Part shown: positions 44,289 to 56,067 of the stretch, one piece after another | Position numbering within the stretch: position 1 is the first letter of the stretch | Layout: each line of letters opens with the position of its first letter | Assembly (NCBI RefSeq): GCF_002878395.1 | Contig: NC_061121.1 | Span: 41,169,836 to 41,233,835, forward strand | DNA from: Capsicum annuum | Taxonomy: Eukaryota > Streptophyta > Magnoliopsida > Solanales > Solanaceae | DNA: 64,000 nucleotides | Direction of reading: 5' to 3' | Made by a program: the position numbers and the translations under genes | Notes under the pieces: model-generated | What the model saw: the letters and a program-made list of their open reading frames with translations, nothing else | The model's database searches: none | What the model was told of the DNA's origin: nothing

Positions 44289-44530
44289 TAAGGTTTTAAG
44301 GTATCCTAGGGAGTTTGAAAAGCCGCGTTAAGTAGAGTCTTCATTATCGGTGTGTAGGGCGCCACATCTATGAGCAAGAGGCTGCAAGACGTTTTAAGAA
44401 AAAGTGTGATTCTTTCTTTCAAAAGTCTATTGTGCTTAAAGCGTCTCTCTCTACTATTCATTCGTGCTTTCCTCTTTCTAAAATATGCCTCCACGTTGAG
44501 CGAGAAGAAATAATGATGGTCTGGGAATTT
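44289..44530 (+). pseudogene. Element A leader and truncated gag start
   Basis: ATG at 44485, Met-Pro-Pro-Arg and TGA at 44497. Around 44510-44520 the sequence leaps from the start of gag to the protease-RT spacer. The gag frame does not continue into the pol frame, so the deletion did not make a fusion protein. Confidence 0.75.
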
Positions 44531-45285
44531 TGTGCTACCTAAGAGTCATTTTATCACTTACCTCAAAGCTAGAGAGCTTATTTCTAAGGGGTGTATTTAC
44601 CATTTGGTTAGAGTCAAAGATACTAAGTCTGAGACTCCAACTCTCCAGTCTGTTAATGTCATCAATGAGTTTTCTAATGTCTTTTTGGATGATCTCCCAG
44701 GGATACCTCCTAATTGATAGATAGAGTTCGGGATTGATCTTCTTCCCGATACTCAGCCCATTTCTATTTCTCCTTACCATATGGCCCCTACAGAACTTAA
44801 GGAGTTGAAAGAGAAAATCAAAGATCTACTAGATAAAGGTTTTATAAGGCCGAGTGTTTCTCCTTGGGGTGCTCCTGTATTTTTTGTGAGAAAGAAAGAT
44901 GGCTCTTTGCATATGTGCATTGATTACTGCCAACTGAATAAAGTCACCGTAAAAAATAAGTACCCTCGTCCGAGAATAGATGATTTGTTTGACCAATTGC
45001 AAGTTGCAAGTTATTTCTCAAAGATAGACCTTCGTTTTGGCTATCATCAACTCAAAGTTAGGGAGTGTGACATCCTGAAAACCACTTTCCGAACTCATTT
45101 TGGCCATTTTGAGTTTTTTGTTATGTCTTTCGGGTTAACTAATGCCACAAAAGCTTTTATGGACCTCATGAATCGAGTGTTCAGACCATATCTGGATATG
45201 CTTGTCATAGTGTTCATTGATGATATACTGGTGTACTCCCGTAGTGAGGATGAACATTCTGATCATCTCTGAACTATCTTGCAAA
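44530..45285 (+). pseudogene. Element A reverse transcriptase
   Basis: A first frame (44532-44717) carries the spacer HFITYLKARELISKG and LDDLPGIPPN to a TGA. RT proper starts at [15 protein letters not shown] (44781) and runs 163 codons: [34 protein letters not shown] (Arg of the usual YRQLN changed to Cys), [13 protein letters not shown] with the first catalytic Asp, and [10 protein letters not shown] with the intact paired aspartates. It ends at HL-TGA (45269-45272), a stop also present in element B. Confidence 0.92.
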
Positions 45286-46010
45286 CCCTTAGAGATCACA
45301 AGTTGTTTGCCAAGTTCAGTAAGTGTGAGTTTTGGCTAAGGTCAGTTGCTTTTCTGGGTCATATAATTTCTTTCGAGGTTATTAGAGTTGATCCCCAAAA
45401 GACCGAAGATGTTAGAAATTGGCCTAGACCTATTTCTCCGATTGATATCTGAAGTTTCTTGGGTTTAGCTGGCTATTACCTCCATTTTGTTTAGGGTTTC
45501 TCCTTTATAACGTCTCCTATGACTTGGTTGACCCAAAAGAAAGTGAAGTTCTTATGGTCTGAATCTTGTGAGAAGAGTTTTCAGGAGTTAAAGAGTCGAC
45601 TCACTTCAGCCCCTACTTTGACTTTGCATAATGGTGTTGATGGTTTTGCGGTGTACTGTGATGCTTCGAGAGTTGGGTTGGGTTGCGTATTGATGCGGAA
45701 GGGTAAGGTGATAGCTTATGCTTCTAGACAGTTGAAACACCATGAGAAAAATTACCCCATCCATGACCTTGAGTTGGCTGCTGCTGTGTTTTCTTTGAAA
45801 ATCTAGAGACACTATTTGTATGGTGTCTCTGTTGATGTTTTCACTGATCATAAGAGTCTTCAGTATGTGTTTACCCAGAGAGAATTGAATCTTAGACAGA
45901 GACAATGGTTAAAATTGTTAAAGGACTATGATATGAGCATGTTGTACTATCCGGGCAAGGCCAATGTTGTGGCGGATGCCCTAAGTAGAGGTCCATGGGT
46001 AGTGTTTCAC
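45286..46010 (+). pseudogene. Element A RT end, RNase H and linker
   Basis: RT end: [21 protein letters not shown], then stops at about 45450 (CGA changed to TGA) and 45494. RNase H (45519-45806): [19 protein letters not shown] with the catalytic Asp, [17 protein letters not shown], and [13 protein letters not shown] with the catalytic Glu. After a TAG at 45804 it continues [14 protein letters not shown] with the third Asp and [10 protein letters not shown] with the fourth. A frame change at about 45990 leads into the integrase linker. Confidence 0.88.
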
Positions 46011-47580
46011 ATGTGGTAGAAGGTAAGAAAGAGTTGGCTCGTGATGTACTTTGTTTGGCTATATTTGGGGTTAGGTTGTTTAACTTTGCTGAAGGTAGTA
46101 TAGGGGTTCAGAGTAGTTCCGAATCCTCCTTGGTTTTAGAAGTAAAGGAAAAGCAATACTTAGATGCTAGTTTGGTCAGACTGAAGGAGTCAGTCAAGGA
46201 CAAAAAAGTAGAGGTTTTCTCCCAAGGGGGAGATGGTTTGTTGAGATTGCTGCGTAGATTGTATGTCCCGAATGTTGATGATCTGAGAAAGAGGATTAGG
46301 GCTGAAGCACATGGGGTGCGATATTCTATTCATCCTGGTGCCACCAAGATGTACCGAGACTTGCGGGAAATTTATTGGTGGAGTGGCATGAAGAAAGATA
46401 TAGCAGCATTTGTAGCTAAGTGTGCAACATGCCAAAAGGTTAAGGTTGAACACCAAAGACCTGGTGGTATGATGCAAGAGTTTAGTATTCCCATCTGGAA
46501 ATGGGAAGAGATAAATATGGACTTCGTAATTGGTTTACCTCCTTCCCGATGCCATTATGATTCCATTTGGGTTGTGGTTGGTAGGTTGACTAAGTCTGCT
46601 CATTTCTTGCCTATTCATACATCATATACTGCTGAGCATTAGGCTAGATTGTATATTCGAGAGCTAGTTAGACTGCATGGAGTTCCCTTGTCTATCATTT
46701 CAGATAGGGGTACTCAGTTCACTTCGCAATTTTAGAAAGATTTTTAGAAGGGTCTTGGTACCCAAGTGCTTTTGAGTTCTACTTTTCATTCGCAGATCAA
46801 TGGTCAGGCTGAGCGGACCATCCAAACCTTAGAGGATATATTGAGAGCTTGTAAACTTGACTTTAAGGGAAGTTGGGATGATCACTTACCATTGATAGAG
46901 TTTGCTTACAATAATAGTTTTCACTCTAGTATTGGCATGGCTCCGTTTGAAGCCTTATATGGGAGGAAGTGCAGATCACCCATAGGTTGTTTTGAGGTGG
47001 GTGAAGCGGCTGTGAGTGGTCCTGATTTGGTATTTGAGGCTATGGAAAAATTTAAGTTAATTAGGGAAAGGTTGAAAAATGCACAGAGTTGTCAGAAGTC
47101 ATATGCGGATGTTAGAAGGAGAGACCTTGAGAGTGAAGTTGGTGACCTAGTGTATCTGAAAATTTCACCCATGAGGGGGATGAAGAGATTTGGAAAGAAG
47201 GGGAAGCTTAGTCCCTGTTTAGTTGGTCCTTACAAAATTCTTAGCCGTGTTGGTAAGGTAGCTTCTGAGGTCGACTTGCCTTCCAAGTTGTCATCTATTC
47301 ATCCAATATTCCATTTTTTCATGCTTAGAAAGCATATTAGTGATACTGTGGTAGTGGATTCCTCTGTGAGTGCTGACATTCAAGAAAATCTTTCTTTTGA
47401 TGAGATTCCTATTGAGATTCTTGATTTCAGTGTCCGAAGACTAAGGAACAAAGAAGTTTCCTTGGTCAAGGTGTTATGGCGAAACCAATTTGTTAAGGGT
47501 GCAACTCGGGAAGCTAAGGCGGATATGCGATCCAAGTACCCGCACCTATTTTCTGCGAACTCCATCAAGTCGAAGGTACC
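45995..47580 (+). pseudogene. Element A integrase
   Basis: The first frame (45995-46642) has the zinc-binding HHCC (HPGATKMYRDL, CATCQKVK), the first catalytic Asp in MDFVIGLPPSR and ends at TAG in the TAEH-ARLY segment. Between 46643 and 46765 it includes [11 protein letters not shown] with the second Asp and two stops. The second frame (46766-47755) has NGQAERTIQTLED with the catalytic Glu, ALYGRKCRSPIGC, the C-terminal KGKLSPCLVGPYKIL block and the chromodomain-like tail ending KYPHLFSAN. The last ~55 codons to 47755 read past the normal end because the usual stop has been lost. Confidence 0.9.
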
Positions 47581-47790
47581 GTTCTTTCCTCAATCATGCA
47601 CTTCTGATAAAAGTTGTAGCAGTTCAGCTGTCATTTATTATGTGTTCAGCTGTAGTTTCTTGAATTTATGCATTCTATGTTGCATTCGGAGTGAGAAACA
47701 ATGTGGTGATGAGTCTAACGAATGGTTTCAACTGTATGCTCTATTCCCTATCTAAACTTTGCATGTCTATGGTCATTCGAGGATGAATGT

Positions 47791-47807
47791 TTCCAAGGGG
47801 GGGATGA
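47791..47807 (+). promoter_or_regulatory. Polypurine tract of element A
   Basis: CCAAGGGGGGGATGA directly before the TGTAATACCC start of the 3' LTR. Confidence 0.9.
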
Positions 47808-50061
47808 TGTAATACCCTGGGAAATTTTTCGTTGAAATTTTGCGCATAAATTTATTGGGTTCTATCTTCTAGAATGAATTATATATTTTTTCCTATGCAA
47901 TGTCTTAGATTATGACCCACAATTGCGTAGAGTATCAAATAAGCTTTCCAACGATATATGGATCATCCAAAACGGACACCCGAGCGGCTAGTTATGAACA
48001 TTCCGATCGAATCGTGAATAGTAGTGAACAGTAAAACATGCAGGAAAAAGTACAGAGGCCTGGCGTATTTTTGCTCCAAATTTAAATGATCATAACTCCT
48101 TGTACATAATGATCTGGGTAATCTAATATATATGAACGGAAAGGTCTGCGAGTCCTCTTTCCAATGAAATTAGTTTCATCCAATTTGTCTATCGGAGCAA
48201 AAAAGTTATGGTCGATCTACTTCAGCCTATCAAAAGCAAATTTTTGGGTCAACTTCAAATGATCATAACTCCTCATACGCAATGATCTGGGTGAGATAAT
48301 ATATATCAATGGAAATATATGAGAGTTCTCTTTCTAATGAAATTGGTTTCATCCAATTTAGATATCGGAGTAAAACGTTATGGTTGATCTACTTTAGTCT
48401 ATCAAAACAGTCCACCAAAGGACAAATTCAAAGTTCACCATTAATTCTGCAAATTTATTCAAGATTCCAAGTTCCTAGTTCAAGAACACCAAGAACCATC
48501 ATTCAAAGGCACGATTAACATCTCAAAAATGAGTATCGATCTAAAGTTCATCATTCAAGGTATGTGGGGATTTTCAATAAGAACTCTCTTTCGTTCTTGT
48601 GCCCAAAAGTAATTTTCTTTACAAAGGCATATTTTTATTTGATTTTTTACGAATTTGAAGCATGAACCCATATCTTATGATGATTATTATGAAATCTTGT
48701 GTTTATGATTTTGAAAGATGAATTTACATGTTTGGAGATATAGAGCATGAATCTTGAATGACATTTATCATGATTTTGATATTTGGGTCGTGAAACCCCA
48801 TTAGAAATTGTGTTTTTTTGAGAAAGTGTGTTATAAGCACGTTGATGTTGAATATTTGAGATATTTTGAATGATTTGACCTTTTGGTCTTAATGGAGTTA
48901 TTTTGAACTCGAGTGTGAAAGCAATCCACAACGTCGTTAATTTTGATAGATGGGAAGCCTGATGGCTCTCGATATATATTTATATATTACTGAAATTGTT
49001 TTGTTGTGGATTGTCTTTGAAATAAGCTGAGCTAAGTATGGGAGAAATCTTTAGCACCGAGTGGGAGGACTAAAGAGACCTTATTTTCCTAGAACTACGT
49101 GCCCCCGTAGGAGTGAGCCTGAGGCTGATTTATATACTGATCACTAGTTTGTGTGGATTTGATATCGATAGTCCTACTACGATGTCAAGGATAGGACAGC
49201 TCTCCCCAACGTGGGTTGTACGTTGGACTCCATGTAGCTCACATGGTTTAGTCGGTTATAGGTTCTCCCAGTGTGTGTGTGTTTTCTTCTGTCTATGGTG
49301 AATGGTGAAATGATTTGAAAGGGGAATTGTGAAAGTTACTCTTTCGAAAGATTTAAATGATATTTACATTATGAGAATTGATATTCTTGATGAACTGAAA
49401 GTGATTGACAAATTATATGATGACTCACATGTGTTATTATACTTATTTCATCCTCTCTTGATTATGATGATTTTCTTCGGGCTATGTGAGTCTTTCATAC
49501 ATCCTGCATATTTCTTATAAATATTTATGATGATGATGTTTATAAAACTGAATACACCCCCATATACTCGGTTCCTTTCCATGGTACTGACCCACATCTT
49601 CGGATGTGGGCTGCATTTTCTCGGAATGTAGGTTCAGGTGCTCAGTTCCAGATTTGACAGTGATTCTTTAGGCATGCTGTACTACATTCTCTGTCGTGGT
49701 GAGTCCTCATGTTCCGAGGACGTGATGTCTGATGTTGGTTTTATGGAATTATTTACATTTGATAACTGAGTATTCGTCAGTTGGGTCATGTCTCAATGGC
49801 TCGCTAGTTTTATTTATTTTCTCAGAGGCTTGTCAGACTAGTATAGATGTTGGGAGTTGACTAATAAGTCGTATTTTGTTATCTTTCTGAAATTTTTTTA
49901 TTCTTGGATGATGATTACTCAGTTGATATTTGAGGGTTATTTATGAAAACCCCATTGATTTGTGTTGAATTGAATGAAAGTGGTTCAAAGGGTTAGCTTG
50001 GGGCTACTCGTAGCCTCAAGCGCCGTGTGACACTCCGGGACCCGTTTTCCAGGGCATTACA
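47808..50061 (+). mobile_element. 3' LTR of element A
   Basis: 2,254 bp, TGTAATACCCTGGG to AGGGCATTACA. It lacks ~151 bp found in the 5' LTR, with the junction at about 48428 ('ggacaaattc' joined to 'aaagttcacc'). The right flank is cgtct (50062-50066). Confidence 0.9.
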
Positions 50062-50066
50062 CGTCT

Positions 50067-51230
50067 CATGCTTGTTGTTTGAAAATATTTAAGCCGCATG
50101 GCAGTGGTGATCTTTTTTCAGCGTCATCATTCTAATGGTGTCATGGGCTGCATACCTAAAACAAGTTCAAATAGGCTATTTTCCGTTGCTGATGACCTCT
50201 GCAAATTATAGCAAAATTGTGTTGTATCTAGAAGATCTGCCCATTTCCACCGGCTTTCTGTCACATAATTCCTCAAGTACTCTTTAAGCAAGTGGTTTAT
50301 TCTCGGAGTTTGGCCATTAGTTTGTGAGTGATTTGCCATGGAAAATTTTAGATCAGTCCCCATCATAGTATATAATGCGTGCCAAAACCGACCAGTGAAC
50401 CGCGCATCTCTATCACTTACGATATCACTTGGCAAACCAAAATACTTTACCACATTCTTGTAGAATAATCCTGCAACAACTTCTGACGAACAAATGATTG
50501 GAGCAGCAGTGAAAATAGCATATTTTGAGAACCTTTCCACCACCACCATTATGGACGCATTGCCATCTACTTTAGGAAATCTACAAATAAAGTCCATCGA
50601 GACTGAAATCCATGGCCTTTCAGGAATAGGCAGAGATTGTAGCAAACCCGCCTCTTTCATACGTTCAGTCTTGTCTATTTGAACCACATCACAAGTCTTC
50701 ACGTATGCCTCAATATTGTCTTCTATCTTTGGACAAAAATAAACACGGGATAGCAGAGCTAGCATCCTTTCAACACTGGGATGACCAGCCAATGGAGTGT
50801 CATGTGTCTCTTTCATCATGTCTTTATGCAGGCCACTACCTTGAGGTATGACGATTCTCTCCTCTTTAAAGTAAAGGAGATCATCCTCGATCCAAAACCT
50901 CCGAATGATCCCATCTTTCACTTGACCCATCCACTTAACATAGAGTGGGTCATTAGCAGCACAAAATCTAATTCTATCCAAAAAATCAGATTCAAGTCTA
51001 GCAATAGAGTACACTGCAGCAAATAACTCTTTTCGACTTAGTGCATCCGCAACCTGGTTGTGTCTTCCTGGTTTATGCTCCCACGTGAAGTGATACTCCG
51101 CCAGGAATTCCTGCCATCTAGCATGCTTTGAACTCAGCTTCTTCTGGGTCTTAAAGAATATGTTCGGAACATTGTCCTGAGCACCACAAACCGAGTACCT
51201 AGCAAATATACCCTCCAACTCTGTAAACAA
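50067..51230 (-). pseudogene. H2 RNase H end and integrase (proximal part)
   Basis: A 367-codon frame (51230-50127), the longest in the window. It starts in RNase H (KPGRHNQVADALSRKE at ~60-75). The zinc-binding domain follows (H in KETHDTPLAGHP, then CDVVQ, where the second Cys of C-x-x-C is Val). The catalytic core has Asp in SMDFICRFP, Asp in VSDRDARFTGRFWHAL and Glu in INHLLKEYLRNY. The frame ends with TGA at 50127 shortly before the element A site. The Cys loss would disable zinc binding. Confidence 0.9.
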
Positions 51231-52240
51231 TGCACCACTGAAACCATTTCTTTTTCATGTGTCAAATATATTTTCTCAGCATCACTCAATTTCAACTTTC
51301 AAGAGCCATAGGATGGCCTTCCTGCCCCAATACACCTATAATATCCTTATCTGACGCATCAGTGTGAACTTCAAATGGTAACTCAAAGTCTGGCAGCCTC
51401 AAAATGGGTTCTGAAGCAATAGCATCTTTCAACGTGTGAAATGGTACATTGCACTTCTCAGACCACACCCACTTGACGTCTTTCTTTAGAAAATCAGTCA
51501 ACACTGCAACTTTCTTAGAGTAACCAGTAATGAATTTGTGATAATAATTAGCCAGCCCCAAGAATGATCTTAATTCTTTAACCCCGCTAGGTGCCTACCA
51601 ATACGATTGCTTGCATCTTCTTAGGATCCATCCTCACTTGGTTTTGACTAACCAAATTCCCAAGGAACTTCACTTCCTATTTGGCAAATTCGCACTTTTA
51701 CATCTTGACATTAAGTTTGTACTCCCGCAATCGAGACAATACTAACTTCAAATATTCCAAATGTTCATTAAGGGAACAACTATAAATGACTATGTCGTCT
51801 AGATATACCACAACAAAGTCATCTAGGTAATCAAATGACACATCATTCATCAATATTGCAGAAAGTTGCTGGGGCATTCATCAACCCAAATGACATAACC
51901 AAAAATTTGTAAGAGCCATACGTCATCATACACGTGGTCTTTGATTCATCATCTTCTGCTATTCAAACCTATCAATACCCTGATCGTAGATCAATTTTAG
52001 TAAACCAGCATGCCTTGGTAAGCATATCCATGATATCTTACACCAACGAGATAGGATACTTGTTCTTCACAGTCACTTTATTTAATGCTCGATAGTCCAC
52101 ACTCATCCTCATTGCACCATCCTATTTCTTTTGGAATAAAAAAGGATCACCATAAGGAGCCTTTGATGGTTGAACCAAACCAGCGTCAAACAACTCATTC
52201 AGTTGTTTTCACAATTCAGCCAACTCTTTAGGAGTCATTC
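51231..52240 (-). pseudogene. H2 reverse transcriptase and RNase H, decayed
   Basis: The frame 51561-51292 gives [19 protein letters not shown] and [19 protein letters not shown], the RT-RNase H connection, and [16 protein letters not shown] with the RNase H Asp. RT is spread over several frames. The YLDD-type region at about 51780-51830 can be read as in H1 from the complementary words 'tatgtcgtctagatatacc'. Confidence 0.75.
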
Positions 52241-53080
52241 AATAAGGAGCCTGCGCAAGAGCAACTGAACCTGGTAGCAATTCAATTTTGTGATCGATAT
52301 CCCTCCTTGGCTGCAATTCTTTAGGAAATTTAGGGGGCATCACATCAGCATATTTCCTCAGTAAACCAACAAAACAATCTGTCACCTCCACCTTCACATT
52401 TCGTTTTACTTTAATCATGGCAACAAGAAAAGTTTCAACACTTTTCTTCAGTCCTTTTCGACTGAAATAGCAGAAATGATAGGGCCCTTGTTTTTCCCTT
52501 TCTTTACTTCTCCATAAGGATGAGAATCCTTGATGAAACTTGGATTGGTTAAGTCTCATATCATCACTCCGTCTAAGTGAGGAAAAGGAACAAAATGAAA
52601 CTATGTAAGGAAATCTATCCCTAGAATGACTTCAAAATCACCTAATGGCATAGCTATCAAGTTGTGTTTTCCTATCCAACTTCCAATCACCATCTGCACA
52701 TTGTAAGCTATGACAATAATGGCTTGTGCCTTAGAACTCACTGTCTGGACAAAGAATGGACTTTTCTTCAACTTAAGTCCATATTTCATAGCAACTTTGG
52801 CATCCACAAAAGTATGAGTGGATCCAGTATCTACCATTTCCATCACACGATTGCCATCAACTTTTATTTCGAAGTGAATTAACGCAGCATGAGGGTTGTT
52901 GAAAGACTTTGAGGATTCACCCACAAAATTAAGCAAACTGATTTGGTTAAGTGGCAACCCCAAAGGATTTTCCAACACAGCAATAACTTCGTCAACCCCA
53001 TCTTGATTCACGTTGCTAGAAAACATCGCATTCACTCTTTCATGATTTAGATAACTCTTGGCTAAATATGGTCGACCACA
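52239..53080 (-). pseudogene. H2 protease and RT N-terminus
   Basis: The frame 53035-52601 has the retropepsin fold start ALIHFEIKVDGNRVMEMVDTG with the active-site D-T-G intact, followed by STHTFVDAKVAMKYGLKL and GDFEVILGIDFL with the flap/ILG motif. The frame 52559-52239 continues with the protease-RT spacer and RELQPRRDIDHKIELLPG and ends in RT. H1 has D-T-E at the active site, H2 has D-T-G. Confidence 0.88.
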
Positions 53081-54065
53081 TGTCTAACAGCCCTCCGAAT
53101 TGCCATCTTTCCCTTTATTCTTTGCATTTCCAGCATTTGTCAGAGCCTTTTCCTTGACACCCTTGTCGTTATGCCCATTTTTCTTCCCTTCCTATTGCTT
53201 CTCAGTCTTTTTCTTTGACTTCGATGAACTAGAAATGTCAAAATCAAAATGAGTTGAGCAAAAATCCACCAACGAGTCAGCAGCAACAATTGTCTTGGCA
53301 AGTCCTTCACATTCTACCTACGTAATTCATTTTTGTCCCATGCTTGCATCCCTGAGATAAAGTTATGCAACCTATCCTTATTAGACATAATTTAGATGTC
53401 CAACATCAAAGAAGTAAATTCTTTGATATAGTCGCAAATTGTTCCCGTTTGCCATAGCCTTTTCAACTTGTCTCTAGCAATCCATGAGACATTGCTAGGA
53501 TGGAATTGATCCCTCATTTCCTTTTTCAACTTATCCCAAGTATAAATTTTAAGATGTCCAACACTTTCATCATCTGCATTCCGAGTACGCCACCATAATT
53601 TTGCATCACTAGTCAAGTATATCGTGGTAATGTTCAATTTGTCCATCTTAGCAACTCGTGTAGTAGTGAAGTATTGCTCCATATCCCACAGAAAATTCTC
53701 CAATTCCTTGGCACTTCTAGCACCACCAAAAGGCTTGGGTTTAGGAATTTTTATTTTGGAATTGCTTTCATGGGTCTGTCCAGATGCAGCCACCGCACAT
53801 CGTAGAACCATCATCTCCGTCAGCAAATCTGCCATCACCTTGCCTTGGTCCTACACCAGTGATATTTTTGCAGAACTTTCATCATATTGGGCACGTAATA
53901 ATGACAAACCTTCCTTCAAGGCTTTGATTTGTGTCACCAAATCAATCACGCCTTCAGTTTGCGTGAGTTCATCTGTCATGCCAATGAATTTTTGAACTCG
54001 TGTAACATCTTTGTTTAATTGAGCGACAGTAACCATCTTCGTACTGCAAGGCATCTCTGATACTA
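53081..54065 (-). pseudogene. H2 gag with primer site
   Basis: Starts after LTR-d with AC and primer site TAGTATCAGAG (54065-54055). The gag Met is at 54054 or 54036 (MVTVAQLNKDVTRVQK). The N-terminal part is coiled-coil-like (LTQTEGVIDLVTQIKALKEG). The capsid (53838-53392) has FGGARSAKELENFLWDMEQY, LTSDAKLWWRTR, MRDQFHPSNVSWIARDKL, the retrotrans_gag core. The zinc knuckle at about 53080-53100 reads C-stop-TCGRPYLAKSY, with the His and last Cys replaced by Tyr. Stops and frame changes lie at 53850 and 53392 and after. Confidence 0.85.
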
Positions 54066-54067
54066 GT

Positions 54068-54544
54068 TGAGATAGGGGTAATCTATTTTTTGCAACACCA
54101 CTGCTTGGAAGTCGCACACACATAGCACAACTTCATCAACAACACATACAATGCGCAGTCTAAGCAATTAGACACAAATTGCAGAAACATAAAGCACTCA
54201 ACCGTTTATAAGAACCGCATCCCCAACCTTTATATTTCTCTCAGAATTACAAAGGAAATGTCACACGAAAATTGTCAAAGTCTTACACTCATCACACTAT
54301 TTCTGGATGCCTTTACAATTTTCCAATACACAAATAGATACTACACAAGGCAGTTTCAACAATTAAAACATAGGACACCTAGCAGCCTGCCATTGGACAA
54401 GGCCACATGCTATCACATGACATATAACTTCCTGATCTAGTAATTTAAATACAATTTGAAAATACCATGTTTACAGCATTCAAAATTCAAACTTAGTAAC
54501 TACCTCATGTGATGAGCACATGAGTAGTCTTGAACACTTACCCA
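54068..54544 (-). mobile_element. LTR-d, 5' LTR of H2
   Basis: 477 bp on the minus strand, TGGGTAAG to CTCA. Followed by AC and the primer site. Close to LTR-c ('catcacactatttctgg', 'aatacacaaatagatac'). Confidence 0.85.
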
Positions 54545-54549
54545 ATAGT

Positions 54550-55024
54550 TGAGACAGGGGCATTCTATTTTTTGCAACACCACTGCTCGGCAGTTGTCCA
54601 AACACAGCACAACTTCATCCATAACACACACAATGCACAGTCTAAGCAATAGACACAAATTGCAGAAACATAAAGCACTCAATCGTTTACAGGAACCGCA
54701 TCCCCAACCTTTATATTTCTCTCAGAATTACAAAGGAAATGTCACATGAAATTGTCAAAGTCTTACACTCATCACACTATTTCTGGATGCCTTTACAATT
54801 TTCCAATACACAAATAGATACTACACAAGGCAGTTTCAACAGTTACAACATAGGACACCTGGCAGCCTGCCATTGGACAAGGCCACATGCTATCACATGA
54901 CATATAACTTCCTGATCTAGTAATTAAAATACAATTTGAAAATACTATGTTTACAACATTCAAAATTCAATCTTAGTAACTACCTCATGTGACTAGCACA
55001 TGAGTAGTCTTGAACACTTAGCCA
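54550..55024 (-). mobile_element. LTR-c, middle LTR of a triple tandem
   Basis: 475 bp. Separated from LTR-d by five bases (atagt, 54545-54549) and from LTR-b by five bases (attgt, 55025-55029). Closest to LTR-d. Confidence 0.85.
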
Positions 55025-55029
55025 ATTGT

Positions 55030-55503
55030 TGAGATAGGGGCGTTCTATTTTTTATAACACTACTGCTTGGTAGTCACGCACACACAACACAACTTCAGCC
55101 ACAACACACACAATGCACAGTCTAAGCAATAGACATAAATTGCAGAAATATAAAGCACTCAATCGTTTATAGGAATTGCATCCCCAACCTTTATATTTCT
55201 CTCAGAATTATAATGGAAATATCACACAAAATTGTCAAAGGCATACACTCAACACACACTATTTCTGGATGCCTTTACAATTTTCCAACAACATAAATAA
55301 ATACTGCCTAAGGCATTTTCAGCAGTTACAACATAGGACACCTGGCAGCCTTCCATTGGACAAGGTCACATGCTATCACATGACATATAACTTCCTGATC
55401 TAGTAATTAAAATACATTCTGAAAATACTATGTTTATGACATTCAAAATTCAAACTTAGTACCTCATATGACTAGCATATGAGTAGTCTTGAACACTTAG
55501 TCA
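55030..55503 (-). mobile_element. LTR-b, 3' LTR of H1
   Basis: 474 bp. Preceded on the minus strand by the 3' region of H1 ending 'gcattggcaaaat'. It shares variants with LTR-a ('aaggcatacactcaacacacac' style words), consistent with being the 3' LTR of H1. Confidence 0.85.
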
Positions 55504-56045
55504 ATTTTGCCAATGCTAAATACTTAGTCATTTTCCAGGTTTTCTAGTCATTTTCCAGCTTTTCTAACACTTTATCATCTTGTCATGCTTATAAGCCATG
55601 ACTCATCTTGCCATCTTCATGCCATGCCAATGTCATGTCTAAGCCTGTGCCAACACCATGCCATTGCTTGCATCATGAAGCTGTCTTAGCCATGTCACAA
55701 CTTAGGCCACACCAATGCCTATGCTGCGACTCAGCCTCGACCATGCCAGTGTCCATGACTGTGTCCATGCCATCACCTGCGCCTCACCAGTGTCGATACC
55801 ATTCAGTGCCATAACATGTTCTTGTCACTACTACATGCATGTCCACTCAGGTTCCACGCGCCTTTCGTTGCCTTAAGTGCCCAAGGCAGCCTTGCCATCA
55901 CTCTAGCATACATTGGTCTAACACATTGCTTGTCTTTGGCACATGTCAAGGACAATTTGCACCTTCACATGGCCTTGTGAGACATCAAGCCTTAGACTGA
56001 GGGTTTAACAAAGCACCCTCACATAATGACCTCGATGCTCTCGTC
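55504..56045 (-). mobile_element. H1 3' untranslated region
   Basis: The CATGCC-rich post-pol region on the minus strand. The post-pol frame seen in the other copies starts here too (KDKQCVRP at about 55930, RVMARLPWALKA) but meets a TGA after about 60 codons, near 55795. A 40-bp piece with 'aaaatgactagaaaa' is duplicated at 55530-55565. Confidence 0.65.
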
Positions 56046-56067
56046 GAGGTTGTTTTAAGGTAGTTCT

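Larger units (their letters stand above)
41867..50061 (+). mobile_element. Element A: full-length but gag-less Tekay/Del-like gypsy element
   Basis: Plus strand: 5' LTR 41867-44271, primer site 44276-44288, leader and gag stub to ~44515, pol 44530-47580, polypurine tract 47791-47807 and 3' LTR 47808-50061, flanked by catct/cgtct. It is inserted antisense in the H2 integrase gene. Gag, zinc knuckle and protease are absent with the same junction as element B. Pol has several stops and one frame change, so the copy is dead. Confidence 0.92.

Noticed and set aside
50494..51026. Plus-strand frames of 62-81 codons
   Set aside because: Antisense shadows of the H2 integrase frame.
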